Below, piece after piece: positions 1 through 9,764 of a stretch of 64,000 nucleotides of DNA; position 1 is the stretch's first letter, and every line of letters begins with the position of its first letter. This stretch comes from Sphingomonas japonica (GTDB lineage: Bacteria; Pseudomonadota; Alphaproteobacteria; Sphingomonadales; Sphingomonadaceae): contig NZ_VDYR01000001.1 of NCBI RefSeq assembly GCF_006346325.1, forward strand, positions 930,001 through 994,000. The letters are read 5' to 3'. Under the pieces are notes generated by a model. The model worked only from the letters and a program-made list of their open reading frames with translations, was not told the origin of the DNA and did not search any database. The position numbers and the translations under genes were made by a program.

Positions 1-214
1 CGAAGCGGGCGAAGTCGCGGTGATCGAACGCTTTCTCCCCGCACAGATGGACGACGCGCAGACCGCGGCGGCGATCGAGGCGATCAAGGCCGACCTCGGC
101 GCGACCGGCATGAAGGACATGGGCCGCGTGATGGCCGAACTGAAGGCGCGGCACGGCAGCACGCTCGACATGAGCAAGGCAAGCAGCGCGGTGAAGGCGG
201 CGCTGGCGGGGTAG
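1..214 (+). CDS. GatB/YqeY domain protein, 3' end (partial)
   Basis: The reading frame is open from base 2, so the gene begins before the window; 70 C-terminal residues are visible. The helical tail with FLPAQMDD followed by MKDMGRVMAELKAR matches the C-terminus of YqeY-like proteins, which resemble the tail domain of GatB of the tRNA amidotransferase. In alphaproteobacteria this gene commonly precedes dnaG and rpoD, and that order is seen here. The biochemical role of free-standing YqeY is not settled. Confidence 0.85.
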   Translation, partial: EAGEVAVIERFLPAQMDDAQTAAAIEAIKADLGATGMKDMGRVMAELKARHGSTLDMSKASSAVKAALAG

Positions 215-240
215 GCCAATCGAAGGGATACGCCCTCCCC

Positions 241-266
241 GTTCGTTTCGAGCGAAGTCGAGAAAC
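241..266. repeat. Palindromic intergenic repeat, family A
   Basis: An imperfect palindrome with core TCGAGCGAAGTCGAGAAAC sits between the YqeY-like gene and dnaG. Near-identical cores recur at 26174-26203, 26221-26252 and 54574-54675, always outside genes. This is the behaviour of REP-like dispersed repeats. It ends about 10 bases before the dnaG ATG, so it lies in the dnaG leader. Confidence 0.75.
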
Positions 267-276
267 CAGCAACCCC

Positions 277-2145
277 ATGACCCTCACCCCCCAATTCCTC
301 GACGAACTGCGCGCACGGACCACGCTCTCCGCGCTGGTCGGCAAATCGGTCAAGCTCCAGCGTGCCGGGCACGAGTTCAAGGCGTGCTGCCCGTTCCACA
401 ACGAGAAATCGCCGTCGTTCACGCTCAACGACGACAAGGGGTTCTACCATTGCTTCGGCTGCGGCGCGCATGGCGATGCGATCAAATGGCTGACCGAGCA
501 TCAGGGCCTGCCGTTCATCGACGCGGTCAAGGAACTGGCCGCCGCCGCCGGGATGGATATGCCCGCCCCCGACCCGCGTTCGGCCGAGCGCGCGGAACGT
601 GCCAGGGGGCTGCACGAGGTCTGCGCCGACGCCGCCGCGTGGTTCACCGAACAATTGTACGGGATCGGCGGGGCAGAGGCCCGCGCGTTGCTGGAAAGGC
701 GCGGGATCGCCGGCGACACGGCACGCGATTTCGGCCTCGGCTTCGCGCCGGACTCGCGCGGGAAATTGCGCGCGGCGCTCAAGGACTATGGCGATGCGCT
801 GCTGGTCGAGGCCGGCCTGCTGATCCAGGTCGAGGGCAAGGAGCCCTATGACCGTTTCCGCGGCCGCCTGATGATCCCGATCCGCGATCCGCGCGGGCGT
901 GTCATCGCCTTTGGCGGCCGCATTATCGGAGACGGCGAGCCGAAATATCTCAACTCGCCCGAAACTCCGTTATTCGACAAGGGACGCCAGCTCTACAATC
1001 TCGATCGCGCGGCGGCGGCATCGCGCAAGGCCGGGCGGGTGATCGCCGTCGAGGGCTATATGGACGTGATCGCGCTGGCGCAGGCCGGGTTCGGCGAGGC
1101 GGTCGCACCGCTCGGCACCGCGATGACCGAGGCGCAGCTCGATCGGCTATGGCGGCTGAGCGACGTGCCGCTGCTGTGCTTCGACGGCGATGCTGCGGGA
1201 CAGAAGGCTGCGGTCCGGGCGGCGCACCGCGCGATGCCGATGCTCGCGCCCGGTCGCAGCCTGGCATTCGTGACGCTGCCCCAAGGCCAGGACCCCGACG
1301 ATCTGGTCCGCGCTTCCGGCTCCGGCGCGTTCGAGAAACTGCTGCGCCAGCCCGAGCCGCTAGTTGATCGGCTGTGGACGCACGAGGTCGCCGCCGAATC
1401 GCTCGATACTCCCGAGCAGCGCGCCGGGCTCAAGCGGCGGCTCGCTGATCTTGCCCAGAACATCGCCGATCCTTCCGTCCGCTCCGAATACCAGTCCGAA
1501 TTTCGCCGCCGCTTCGACGATCTGTTCGCCAGAGCCCCCCGTGCCCCGTTCCAGCCGCGCTCGCCGGGCAAGGTCCGCGACCGCCGCACCGGGACCTGGA
1601 AACTCCCCGATCCGCCTCCTTCGGCAGCCGCACGGGGGGTCGGTACCAGTGGGATCGATCGCGCGCTTGCCCGCGCGGTGCTCGCAGGATTGATCCGCCA
1701 CCCGGCAGAGATCGCCCGCCATGTCGAGGTGCTCGGCTCGCTCAGCGCCGGCGACGGAGCGCTGGCGCGGCTGTTCGGCGCGGTGGTCGATGTCGCGCTG
1801 GAAGATCAGGCGCTTGATAGTGCCGGGGTGCTCACCATATTGGCGAAGTCCGGGTTCGACCAGATAGCAGCCGATCTCCTGCGTGCCGACACCTTGCCCT
1901 TTTCGTTCACCCAGCCGGGGACCGACGCCGCGCTCGCCGCGGCGGACCTTAACGAGGCGATCATGGTGATGGTGACGCGGCCGCAAGTCGATGCCGCCCT
2001 GGCCGACGCAACGACCGCGGTGCAGGCGCGTTTCACCGACGAAGCGTTCGCGCGGCAGGTGGCGCTGGTGCAGGAGCGGCAGGCACTCGATGCGCGGCTT
2101 GCAAATCTGGTGCTTGCGGACGAAGACGGCAAAACTTTTGCGTGA
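277..2145 (+). CDS. dnaG: DNA primase DnaG
   Basis: This 622-residue protein makes RNA primers at the replication fork. The N-terminal CHC2 zinc-binding domain shows ligands C38, H41, C59 and C62 (CPFHNEKSPSF, then CFGCG). The catalytic TOPRIM domain has EGYMD at 259-263 and the acidic cluster DGD at 303-305. The divergent C-terminal third is the expected helicase-binding region, and length is normal for the family. The ATG lies 62 bases after the YqeY-like stop, with a palindromic repeat between. rpoD follows after 13 bases, so primase and the primary sigma factor are probably co-transcribed, as in the classical macromolecular synthesis operons. Confidence 0.98.
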   Translation: MTLTPQFLDELRARTTLSALVGKSVKLQRAGHEFKACCPFHNEKSPSFTLNDDKGFYHCFGCGAHGDAIKWLTEHQGLPFIDAVKELAAAAGMDMPAPDPRSAERAERARGLHEVCADAAAWFTEQLYGIGGAEARALLERRGIAGDTARDFGLGFAPDSRGKLRAALKDYGDALLVEAGLLIQVEGKEPYDRFRGRLMIPIRDPRGRVIAFGGRIIGDGEPKYLNSPETPLFDKGRQLYNLDRAAAASRKAGRVIAVEGYMDVIALAQAGFGEAVAPLGTAMTEAQLDRLWRLSDVPLLCFDGDAAGQKAAVRAAHRAMPMLAPGRSLAFVTLPQGQDPDDLVRASGSGAFEKLLRQPEPLVDRLWTHEVAAESLDTPEQRAGLKRRLADLAQNIADPSVRSEYQSEFRRRFDDLFARAPRAPFQPRSPGKVRDRRTGTWKLPDPPPSAAARGVGTSGIDRALARAVLAGLIRHPAEIARHVEVLGSLSAGDGALARLFGAVVDVALEDQALDSAGVLTILAKSGFDQIAADLLRADTLPFSFTQPGTDAALAAADLNEAIMVMVTRPQVDAALADATTAVQARFTDEAFARQVALVQERQALDARLANLVLADEDGKTFA

Positions 2146-2158
2146 TTGAGGGCGATTG

Positions 2159-4189
<2,031 letters not shown>

Positions 4190-4197
4190 CGAAATGC

Positions 4198-4226
4198 CCG
4201 GCGGCAGGGGGATGGCCTGCCGCCGG
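4198..4226 (+). terminator. Hairpin after rpoD, probable terminator
   Basis: A perfect 11-bp inverted repeat, CCGGCGGCAGG and CCTGCCGCCGG with a 7-base loop, begins 9 bases after the rpoD stop. No T-tract follows, so it may stop transcription inefficiently or mainly protect the mRNA 3' end. Confidence 0.6.
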
Positions 4227-4369
4227 ACGTCGGCCGCATTCGGGATCGGTGCCGGGATGGGCTGATGCGGCCGATACACTGAGCGTCCCGGGCCGGGATT
4301 GCCTGAACGCCTGACCCAAATTTAGCGTCGGCGCGTTATCATTCGGCAACGGCGGACGCTTTGGCTGTC

Positions 4370-4385
4370 GCGTAATTTGCGTAAT
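4370..4385. promoter_or_regulatory. Direct repeats upstream of the Phd-PAS gene, possible operator
   Basis: GCGTAAT occurs at 4370-4376 and again at 4379-4385, a 9-base period, in the AT-richer block ahead of a gene whose N-terminus looks like a Phd-type DNA-binding domain. Phd-family antitoxins repress their own promoters. Binding here is inference only. Confidence 0.25.
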
Positions 4386-4519
4386 AGCTTGCCTATATCC
4401 GACGAAAACTTGGGTATAAACCCGCCGGATCGGTGGGATTTTGCGCAGAATGTGTGGAAGTGCGTCCGGATCGGACCGGCCCCCTTCCGCTTCGCAATGG
4501 TTCGGCATTTGCTGCGTCG

Positions 4520-5404
4520 GTGTCTAGGCAATCCCCCATCCCGACCGAGCGCAACAGCGTCAGCGCTTCCGAGCTCGTCCGTCAATTCGGCCTGTGGCAG
4601 GAACAGGCAGCGCGCGAGCCTGTCTATGTGATGCATCGCGGCCGCGCGCGCCTCGTGCTGACTTCGGTTGATCTCATGAAGCGGCTGTGCGCGCCGCGCG
4701 ACACGGCGGCGGCAATGTCGATCGAGCACGCGTTGCTCCTCGACATGATGCGCGAACCGGTTATCCGGCTCGATTCCGATGTCCGCGTCATCGGCATCAA
4801 TCCGGCTGCGGAAGCATGGCTCGGCCAGGCCGAGTCGGACGCCGCGGGCTCGACGCTGTCGGAAATCATGAGCGATGGCATCGGCACCTATTGCGACGCG
4901 CTGGTGCGCCGTTCCTGCCGTTTCGCCACGATCGAGACGGCAGAGCTTCCGCTGGGATCGCACCATATGACGGTCACGATCGCCCCGACGTCTCCGGGCG
5001 CACTGCTGGTCGGCGTCGAACATTCGTCCGTCCGCGACGCGGATCCGGTGGTCACGGTGCAGCATCCGATGGTGGCAGCGATGGCAGCGATCGAAATCGG
5101 TAACTGCCGGATCAACCTGCGCGGCTATGTCGATGCCGCCGATGCGGCGCTGGCCGAGCTTACCGGCTTGTCCGCTGACATGCTCCAGACCGCCCGCTTC
5201 GTTTCCCTGTTTGCGGTCGGATCCCGGGTGGCGATCGGCGACGCGCTCGACCAGGTGCTGCGAGACGGGGTGACGCGCAGCGTCGATGCCACGCTTCACC
5301 GCAATCGCGCCGCCGATCTTCCGGTTGCGATCGGGATCGCTCCGGTGCGGCCGCGCGCGGCGATCGAAGCCGCAATTGCGGTAGTCCGAGCGCAAAGCTG
5401 CTGA
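4520..5404 (+). CDS. PAS domain protein with N-terminal Phd/YefM-like segment
   Basis: From GTG 4520 the protein has 294 residues. Residues about 12-56 (SASELVRQFG, then REPVYVMHRGRARLVL) resemble the DNA-binding fold of Phd/YefM antitoxins. The rest looks like a PAS fold at about 75-170 (MREPVIRLDSDVRVIGINPA is typical) followed by a second, weaker PAS-like unit. No toxin gene, kinase, GGDEF or EAL output domain is present. A reasonable inference is a ligand-sensing transcription regulator, but no ligand can be named. Start choice is uncertain: GTG 4433 would add 29 unconvincing residues, and neither GTG has a strong ribosome binding site. Confidence 0.65.
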   Translation: MSRQSPIPTERNSVSASELVRQFGLWQEQAAREPVYVMHRGRARLVLTSVDLMKRLCAPRDTAAAMSIEHALLLDMMREPVIRLDSDVRVIGINPAAEAWLGQAESDAAGSTLSEIMSDGIGTYCDALVRRSCRFATIETAELPLGSHHMTVTIAPTSPGALLVGVEHSSVRDADPVVTVQHPMVAAMAAIEIGNCRINLRGYVDAADAALAELTGLSADMLQTARFVSLFAVGSRVAIGDALDQVLRDGVTRSVDATLHRNRAADLPVAIGIAPVRPRAAIEAAIAVVRAQSC

Positions 5405-5491
5405 CCGATACACCATGTGTTTACGCACTTCGCCCTAGGATCGTGCGGAAGGGCCGCGCGGGATCATCCGGTGCCGGCAAATGGGGCAATA

Positions 5492-6166
5492 ATGGGCATC
5501 GACGCCGTCTCGATCGGGTCGCATTCGAATCCGTGGTCGCTGGTCACCGCGCTGGTGACGGCTGACGGCAGCCGGACCCACCGGGCATATGCCGCGCTGA
5601 TGCGCCCCGATGCGCCGGTCCGCGACCTGGCCGACGCGATCCACATGATCTGCCTGCTGCACGGCGGCCATCCCGGCGTGCTTGATCGCGCGCTCGAACA
5701 CGCCGATTCTCCGGCAATCGCCAGCTGGCTGGCCGAAGCGAATAGCGGGTTCGCCGCCGAGCGTACCCGCCTCGCGCGGTTGCTCGCGATTGCCGGTCCA
5801 TTGCCCAGCACCCCGGGCCAGGCCGAGACCGAAGCCGCGGTCGCGGCGCAGCGCCATGCCCTCGACACGCTCGGGCTTTCGGATCGCAGCGGTTGTGCGC
5901 TCGGTGCCTCGGTCGCGCTCGCGATCGACTGGGCGGCGATCGGGGCCTTTCTCGATCACGCCGCGCAGTGCTTTGGCGAAGCGCTCGATCCCGCGGCGTT
6001 TCCCGACCTCCTCGCCACCGAACTGGTGATCGCCACGATCGCGGGACAGCCGGCCGTCGAACGCGCGACGATGTTCGGGGTCCAGCAGCTCGCCGCACAG
6101 CATCGCGGGCTGTGGGACCTGATCGAGGCGCGTGCACTGGCGCGCAAGCATGGCGGGTCGGTCTAG
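5492..6166 (+). CDS. Conserved hypothetical protein, alpha-helical
   Basis: I do not recognise this 224-residue protein with certainty. It is predicted soluble and mainly helical, rich in Ala, Leu and Asp, with no signal peptide or membrane span. It resembles uncharacterised proteins found mostly in sphingomonads. ATG 5492 was chosen because the extra N-terminus from 5417 looks non-native. It lies between the PAS gene and the MoxR ATPase; a hairpin separates it from moxR, so it may form its own unit. Confidence 0.6.
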   Translation: MGIDAVSIGSHSNPWSLVTALVTADGSRTHRAYAALMRPDAPVRDLADAIHMICLLHGGHPGVLDRALEHADSPAIASWLAEANSGFAAERTRLARLLAIAGPLPSTPGQAETEAAVAAQRHALDTLGLSDRSGCALGASVALAIDWAAIGAFLDHAAQCFGEALDPAAFPDLLATELVIATIAGQPAVERATMFGVQQLAAQHRGLWDLIEARALARKHGGSV

Positions 6167-6187
6167 GCGCTTGCGCTTCCTCGCCCA

Positions 6188-6208
6188 CCCCGGCTAGCGC
6201 GGGGGTTT
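6188..6208 (+). terminator. Hairpin with short T-run between 5492-6166 gene and moxR
   Basis: CCCCG and CGGGG arms flank a 7-base loop (GCTAGCG), followed by G and TTT. It could be a weak intrinsic terminator or another palindromic intergenic repeat. It lies 20 bases before the MoxR ATG. Confidence 0.35.
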
Positions 6209-6227
6209 CTCCGGCGGCGAGAGCAAG

Positions 6228-7076
6228 ATGCGCTTCGAAGGCACCAGCAACTATATTGCAACCGACGACCTCAAGGTGGCGGTCAACGCCGCCGTCACGC
6301 TCAGGCGGCCATTGCTGGTCAAGGGCGAACCAGGAACCGGCAAGACCGTGCTCGCGTACGAGATCGCCCGTGCCGTCGACGCACCGCTGATCGAATGGAA
6401 CGTCAAATCGACGACCAAGGCGCAGCAGGGCCTGTACGAATATGACGCGGTTGCCCGCCTGCGCGACGGCCAGCTCGGCGACGAGCGCGTCCACGATATC
6501 GCCAACTACATCCGCCGCGGCAAATTGTGGGAAGCGTTCACTTCGCCTGCCCTCCCCGTGCTGCTGATCGACGAGATCGACAAGGGAGATATCGAATTTC
6601 CCAACGATCTGCTCCAGGAACTCGATCGCATGGAATTCCATGTCTACGAGACCAGGGAAACGGTGAAGGCCGCCGATCGCCCGATCGTCGTCATCACGTC
6701 CAACAACGAAAAGGAGCTGCCCGACGCGTTCCTGCGCCGCTGCTTCTTCCACTATATCAAGTTCCCCGATCGCGACACGATGCAGGCGATCGTCGATGTC
6801 CATTTTCCCGGCATCCAGAAGATCCTGGTGAGCAAGGCGATGGACATCTTCTACGACTTGCGCGAAGTCCCCGGCTTGAAGAAGAAGCCCTCGACCAGCG
6901 AGTTGCTCGACTGGCTCAAGCTGCTGATGCACGAAGATATGCCGCTCGACGTGCTCCAGAACCGCGATCCGACCAAGGCGATCCCGCCGCTCCACGGCGC
7001 GCTGCTCAAGAACGAGCAGGACGTGATGCTGTTCGAACGCCTCGCCTTCATGGCGCGGCGTCAGGGGAAGGGCTGA
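6228..7076 (+). CDS. MoxR-family AAA+ ATPase
   Basis: This 282-residue protein has Walker A GEPGTGKT at 33-40, Walker B VLLIDEID at 111-118, a sensor segment ITSNNEKELPDAFLRR and a helical lid. MoxR ATPases act as chaperones that help assemble or activate metalloenzymes or other complexes, usually with a von Willebrand factor A partner encoded next door. The expected partner is the CoxE-like VWA protein at 11220-12398, but here five genes lie between them. The substrate cannot be deduced from sequence. Confidence 0.9.
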   Translation: MRFEGTSNYIATDDLKVAVNAAVTLRRPLLVKGEPGTGKTVLAYEIARAVDAPLIEWNVKSTTKAQQGLYEYDAVARLRDGQLGDERVHDIANYIRRGKLWEAFTSPALPVLLIDEIDKGDIEFPNDLLQELDRMEFHVYETRETVKAADRPIVVITSNNEKELPDAFLRRCFFHYIKFPDRDTMQAIVDVHFPGIQKILVSKAMDIFYDLREVPGLKKKPSTSELLDWLKLLMHEDMPLDVLQNRDPTKAIPPLHGALLKNEQDVMLFERLAFMARRQGKG

Positions 7077-7085
7077 TCCGCCCGT

Positions 7086-8150
7086 TTAGTGGCGTGCTTC
7101 CAGCACCATGTTGAACGGACCTTCGGTAGCGCGTCGAACCCGGGAGAAGCCAGCTTCCCGCAGGATCGCGGTGATCGCAGCCTCACCCGCCTGCGCGCCC
7201 AGCGCCGCCCCGACTTCCTGTGCCAGCGACGTCGGCACGCAGATCATTGTCGAAGCATTGTAATATAGGCGGCCGACAGGGCTGGCGATGTTTTCCGCCG
7301 GCCCGGCACCTGCGATCGGCTCGACGATCATCCACAGTCCATCGTCATTGAGCATCTGTCCCACATGCTTGGCGCACCCCTGCGGATCGCCCATGTCGTG
7401 CAGGCAATCGAACACCGTCACCAGGTCGAAATCGCGCTCGGCAATCTCCTTGGCAGCGACGGCCTCGAACCGCACGCGATCGATCAGTCCGTGGGCCTGC
7501 GCATGCGAATTGGCCTGTGCGATCGAAGGTTCGTGAAAATCAAACCCGACGAACCGGCTTTGGGGATATGCTTCGGCCATCAGCAAGGTGGAGAAACCAA
7601 CGCCGCAGCCGACGTCCGCCACCCGTGCTCCGGCCTTTAGCCGCGCGTCCGCCCCGTCCAGAGCGGGCAGCCATTGCTGAACCAGATTGTTGACATATCC
7701 TGGTCGAAAGAACGCCCCGACGGCGCAAAACAGGCAACTTGCCGATTGGCCCCATGCGACCCCGGCCCCGCTGCGAAACCCCTCCTCCACCTTCGCCTCA
7801 CCTTCGATCATCGCCGCTGCCAGGTCGAATGCGCCGCACAGATAGACCGGACTGTCCGGGATGGCGAAAATCATCGCTTGTTCTGGGTTCAGCGAAAAGC
7901 GTTCGGTCGCCGGATCATAGTCGACATATCCGTTGGCGGCCTGCGCAAGCGCCCATTCGCGGACATAGCGCTCGGCCAGTCCGTCGGCCCGCTCCGCCAG
8001 CTCCGCTGCAGTCGCCGGACCCGCCGCATGGAGAGCATCGAATAGGCCAAGCCGAAAGCCGATCCGCGCCGTCGGAACGCTGTATGCGCCTCCCAGGTCG
8101 CCCAGCATCTTGCCCACCATCTGGTGCAGGCGGTCCATATCGACGGCCAT
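7086..8150 (-). CDS. Class I SAM-dependent methyltransferase with winged-helix N-terminus
   Basis: The 354-residue protein begins with a winged-helix-like segment (about 25-95), as in the Rv2258c-like and O-methyltransferase groups. A Rossmann methyltransferase domain follows, with the SAM-binding motif VADVGCGVG at 177-185 and the acidic loop FVGFDFHEPS. The substrate is unknown. ATG 8150 starts MAVDMDRLH; a longer version from 8210 would add a poorly conserved leader. It lies on the opposite strand to MoxR and is convergent with it, separating MoxR from its presumed VWA partner. Confidence 0.85.
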   Translation of the reverse strand: MAVDMDRLHQMVGKMLGDLGGAYSVPTARIGFRLGLFDALHAAGPATAAELAERADGLAERYVREWALAQAANGYVDYDPATERFSLNPEQAMIFAIPDSPVYLCGAFDLAAAMIEGEAKVEEGFRSGAGVAWGQSASCLFCAVGAFFRPGYVNNLVQQWLPALDGADARLKAGARVADVGCGVGFSTLLMAEAYPQSRFVGFDFHEPSIAQANSHAQAHGLIDRVRFEAVAAKEIAERDFDLVTVFDCLHDMGDPQGCAKHVGQMLNDDGLWMIVEPIAGAGPAENIASPVGRLYYNASTMICVPTSLAQEVGAALGAQAGEAAITAILREAGFSRVRRATEGPFNMVLEARH

Positions 8151-8296
8151 GCCACGATCCTTTGCCTCGGCTCGACAAACCGGCGTCCGGGTTGGAACGA
8201 AGCTTGGCATTGCGGACGGTCGCTGCCTATCCGGGATACCCCGCCGGGGACGATACCTGAGGCCAGACCACTGCCACTACCCCGCGGGGCCCTTCC

Positions 8297-8527
8297 TCAC
8301 CCGCTCGCTTCCAGATCGGCCGCCTCGGGCTGATAAGCAATCAGATCGCCCGGCTGGCATTCGAGCACCAAGCATAATTTGGACAGTGTGGAGAACCGGA
8401 TACCGCGCACCTTGCCCGAGCGGAACATCGACATTTGGGTTTCGCTAAGCCCCACCCGCTGCGCCAGTTCCTTTCCGGTCATCATCCGCGCTGCCAGCAT
8501 CGCGTCGAGTGTGATCCGCATCGGCAT
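8297..8527 (-). CDS. Small HTH transcriptional regulator (Cro/C1, YozG-like)
   Basis: This 76-residue protein is almost all helix-turn-helix: MLAARMMTGKELAQRVGLS, then SGKVRGIRFSTLSKLC. Such small YozG-like regulators are regularly paired with DUF2975 membrane proteins, and here its ATG overlaps the DUF2975 stop by one base (TAATG), so the two are translationally coupled. A second ATG at 8521 would remove only MP. The pair probably controls its own promoter; a palindrome at 9024-9047 is the likely site. Confidence 0.85.
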   Translation of the reverse strand: MPMRITLDAMLAARMMTGKELAQRVGLSETQMSMFRSGKVRGIRFSTLSKLCLVLECQPGDLIAYQPEAADLEASG

Positions 8528-8988
8528 TACAGGATTTGGCCGAGTTCGGTCCGCATCGCCGCGGCATCGCGCAGCGGGCCGGCGACCAGCACCAGCAACA
8601 GCCCAACGGTGCCCAGGGTGACTGCGCCGATGTCGAAATTCCCGACCGGCCACGGCCCAGCACTGACCCAGCGCATCAGGAATGGTTCGACGAAGACGCG
8701 CACCAATCCGCCGAGGAACAGACATGTCCCAACGCGCGCCAGCAGTTCCGATAGTGTCTTCTCGACGGCGTCGCCTTTGGCGAGCGCGCCGAGAGCGCGG
8801 TGGACCGTCCAGATCGCGACCAGATAGAACAGCGCCGGCAATGTCGCGACGATCTGTGCGTAGCGGACCGTGGTGTCGCTTGGACCGATCACCAGCCCTG
8901 TACTGTTCAATGCGATTCCCAGCGTCACGGCAGCAAGTACCAGCCCGGTCAGTATCTGCGCGATCCTCGCATGTTTCGATATCGACAT
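8527..8988 (-). CDS. DUF2975 family membrane protein
   Basis: A 153-residue integral membrane protein with four predicted hydrophobic spans: about 8-30 (ILTGLVLAAVTLGIAL), 43-65, 86-105 and 120-140. Length, span count and coupling to a small Cro/C1 regulator match the DUF2975 family, whose function is unknown; it may sense a membrane or small-molecule signal for its HTH partner. ATG 8988 is preceded by AGGAAGG at about 10 bases, which decides the start over longer in-frame options. Confidence 0.85.
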   Translation of the reverse strand: MSISKHARIAQILTGLVLAAVTLGIALNSTGLVIGPSDTTVRYAQIVATLPALFYLVAIWTVHRALGALAKGDAVEKTLSELLARVGTCLFLGGLVRVFVEPFLMRWVSAGPWPVGNFDIGAVTLGTVGLLLVLVAGPLRDAAAMRTELGQIL

Positions 8989-9023
8989 CGGCACAGCGTC
9001 CTTCCTCTCCCGCACTTTACGTC

Positions 9024-9047
9024 TTAATTGCATCAGTGATCAATTAA
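9024..9047. promoter_or_regulatory. AT-rich palindrome, probable operator for the HTH regulator
   Basis: Perfect 7-base arms TTAATTG and CAATTAA are separated by 10 bases, about 36 bases upstream of the DUF2975 ATG. On the minus strand the palindrome overlaps a possible promoter: TTGCTT, 17 bases, AATTAA. The AT-rich arms stand out from the GC-rich surroundings. Binding by the encoded HTH protein is inferred. Confidence 0.5.
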
Positions 9048-9144
9048 AGCAACAGTTAAATTGGTCGCGGGCGGCCTGCGGGGTAGCAAAGGTTTAACCA
9101 GATTCGGAAACCCAGCCGCAGCATCGCGGCGCTATCCCGGCGCT

Positions 9145-9735
9145 ATGCATCGCAGCATCCTGTCCATGCTTTGTGCCGCGCTTCCGCTGGGATTGGTGCC
9201 AGCCGCGCCCGTCGCCGCCACACCGCGCGATGCCGCTACCTCGATTCTCAACTATGTCGGCGAATGCGTGCCTTTCGCCCGCCAGGTGTCGGGTATCCAG
9301 ATCTGGGGCAATGCCTGGACCTGGTGGGATCAGGCCCGCGGAAAATATGCGCGCGGCAGCCGGCCCAAGGTCGGCGCGGTACTGGTGTTCGCAAAGACCG
9401 ATCAGCTTCGGCTCGGCCATGTCGCGGTGGTCAGCCGGATTATCGAGGACCGCACGGTGATGGTCACGCACGCCAACTGGTCGCGCGTGGGCGGCAAGCG
9501 CGGTCATGCCGAACAGGACGTGACGTTGTTCGACGTGTCGCCGCGCGGTGACTGGAGCCGCGTCAAGGTCTGGTACCGCGACAATACCGGCCTCGGCGGC
9601 AGCTCTTACCCCGTCTACGGGTTCATCTACGGCACGCCCGAAGCCGGACGCGTCGCCCCTGCCCGGCCGGTCGCCGAACTGACCGGCGCACGTCCCGACT
9701 ATGTCGGATCGCTCATCGACGCCTACGCAAAATGA
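9145..9735 (+). CDS. Secreted CHAP-domain peptidoglycan amidohydrolase
   Basis: The 196-residue precursor has a signal peptide (hydrophobic core LSMLCAALPLGLVPA, cleavage near residue 26). A CHAP domain follows with candidate catalytic C41 (GECVPFAR) and H92 (LGHVAVV) and the conserved THANW segment. CHAP proteins cut peptide bonds in the cell-wall stem peptide or act as amidases. ATG 9145 places the signal peptide at the N-terminus. It is divergent from the DUF2975-HTH operon across about 150 bases holding the palindrome. Confidence 0.85.
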   Translation: MHRSILSMLCAALPLGLVPAAPVAATPRDAATSILNYVGECVPFARQVSGIQIWGNAWTWWDQARGKYARGSRPKVGAVLVFAKTDQLRLGHVAVVSRIIEDRTVMVTHANWSRVGGKRGHAEQDVTLFDVSPRGDWSRVKVWYRDNTGLGGSSYPVYGFIYGTPEAGRVAPARPVAELTGARPDYVGSLIDAYAK

Positions 9736-9764
9736 CGAAGGGTTAGCGCGGCTTTAACTGTTGC

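Larger units (their letters stand above)
4190..4519. other. Intergenic region after rpoD
   Basis: This stretch of about 330 bases holds the rpoD terminator hairpin near its left end and an AT-richer block near 4360-4420 that is the likely promoter area of the downstream PAS gene. That block includes two GCGTAAT copies nine bases apart. An alternative GTG start for the downstream gene lies at 4433. No other gene is seen. Confidence 0.5.
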
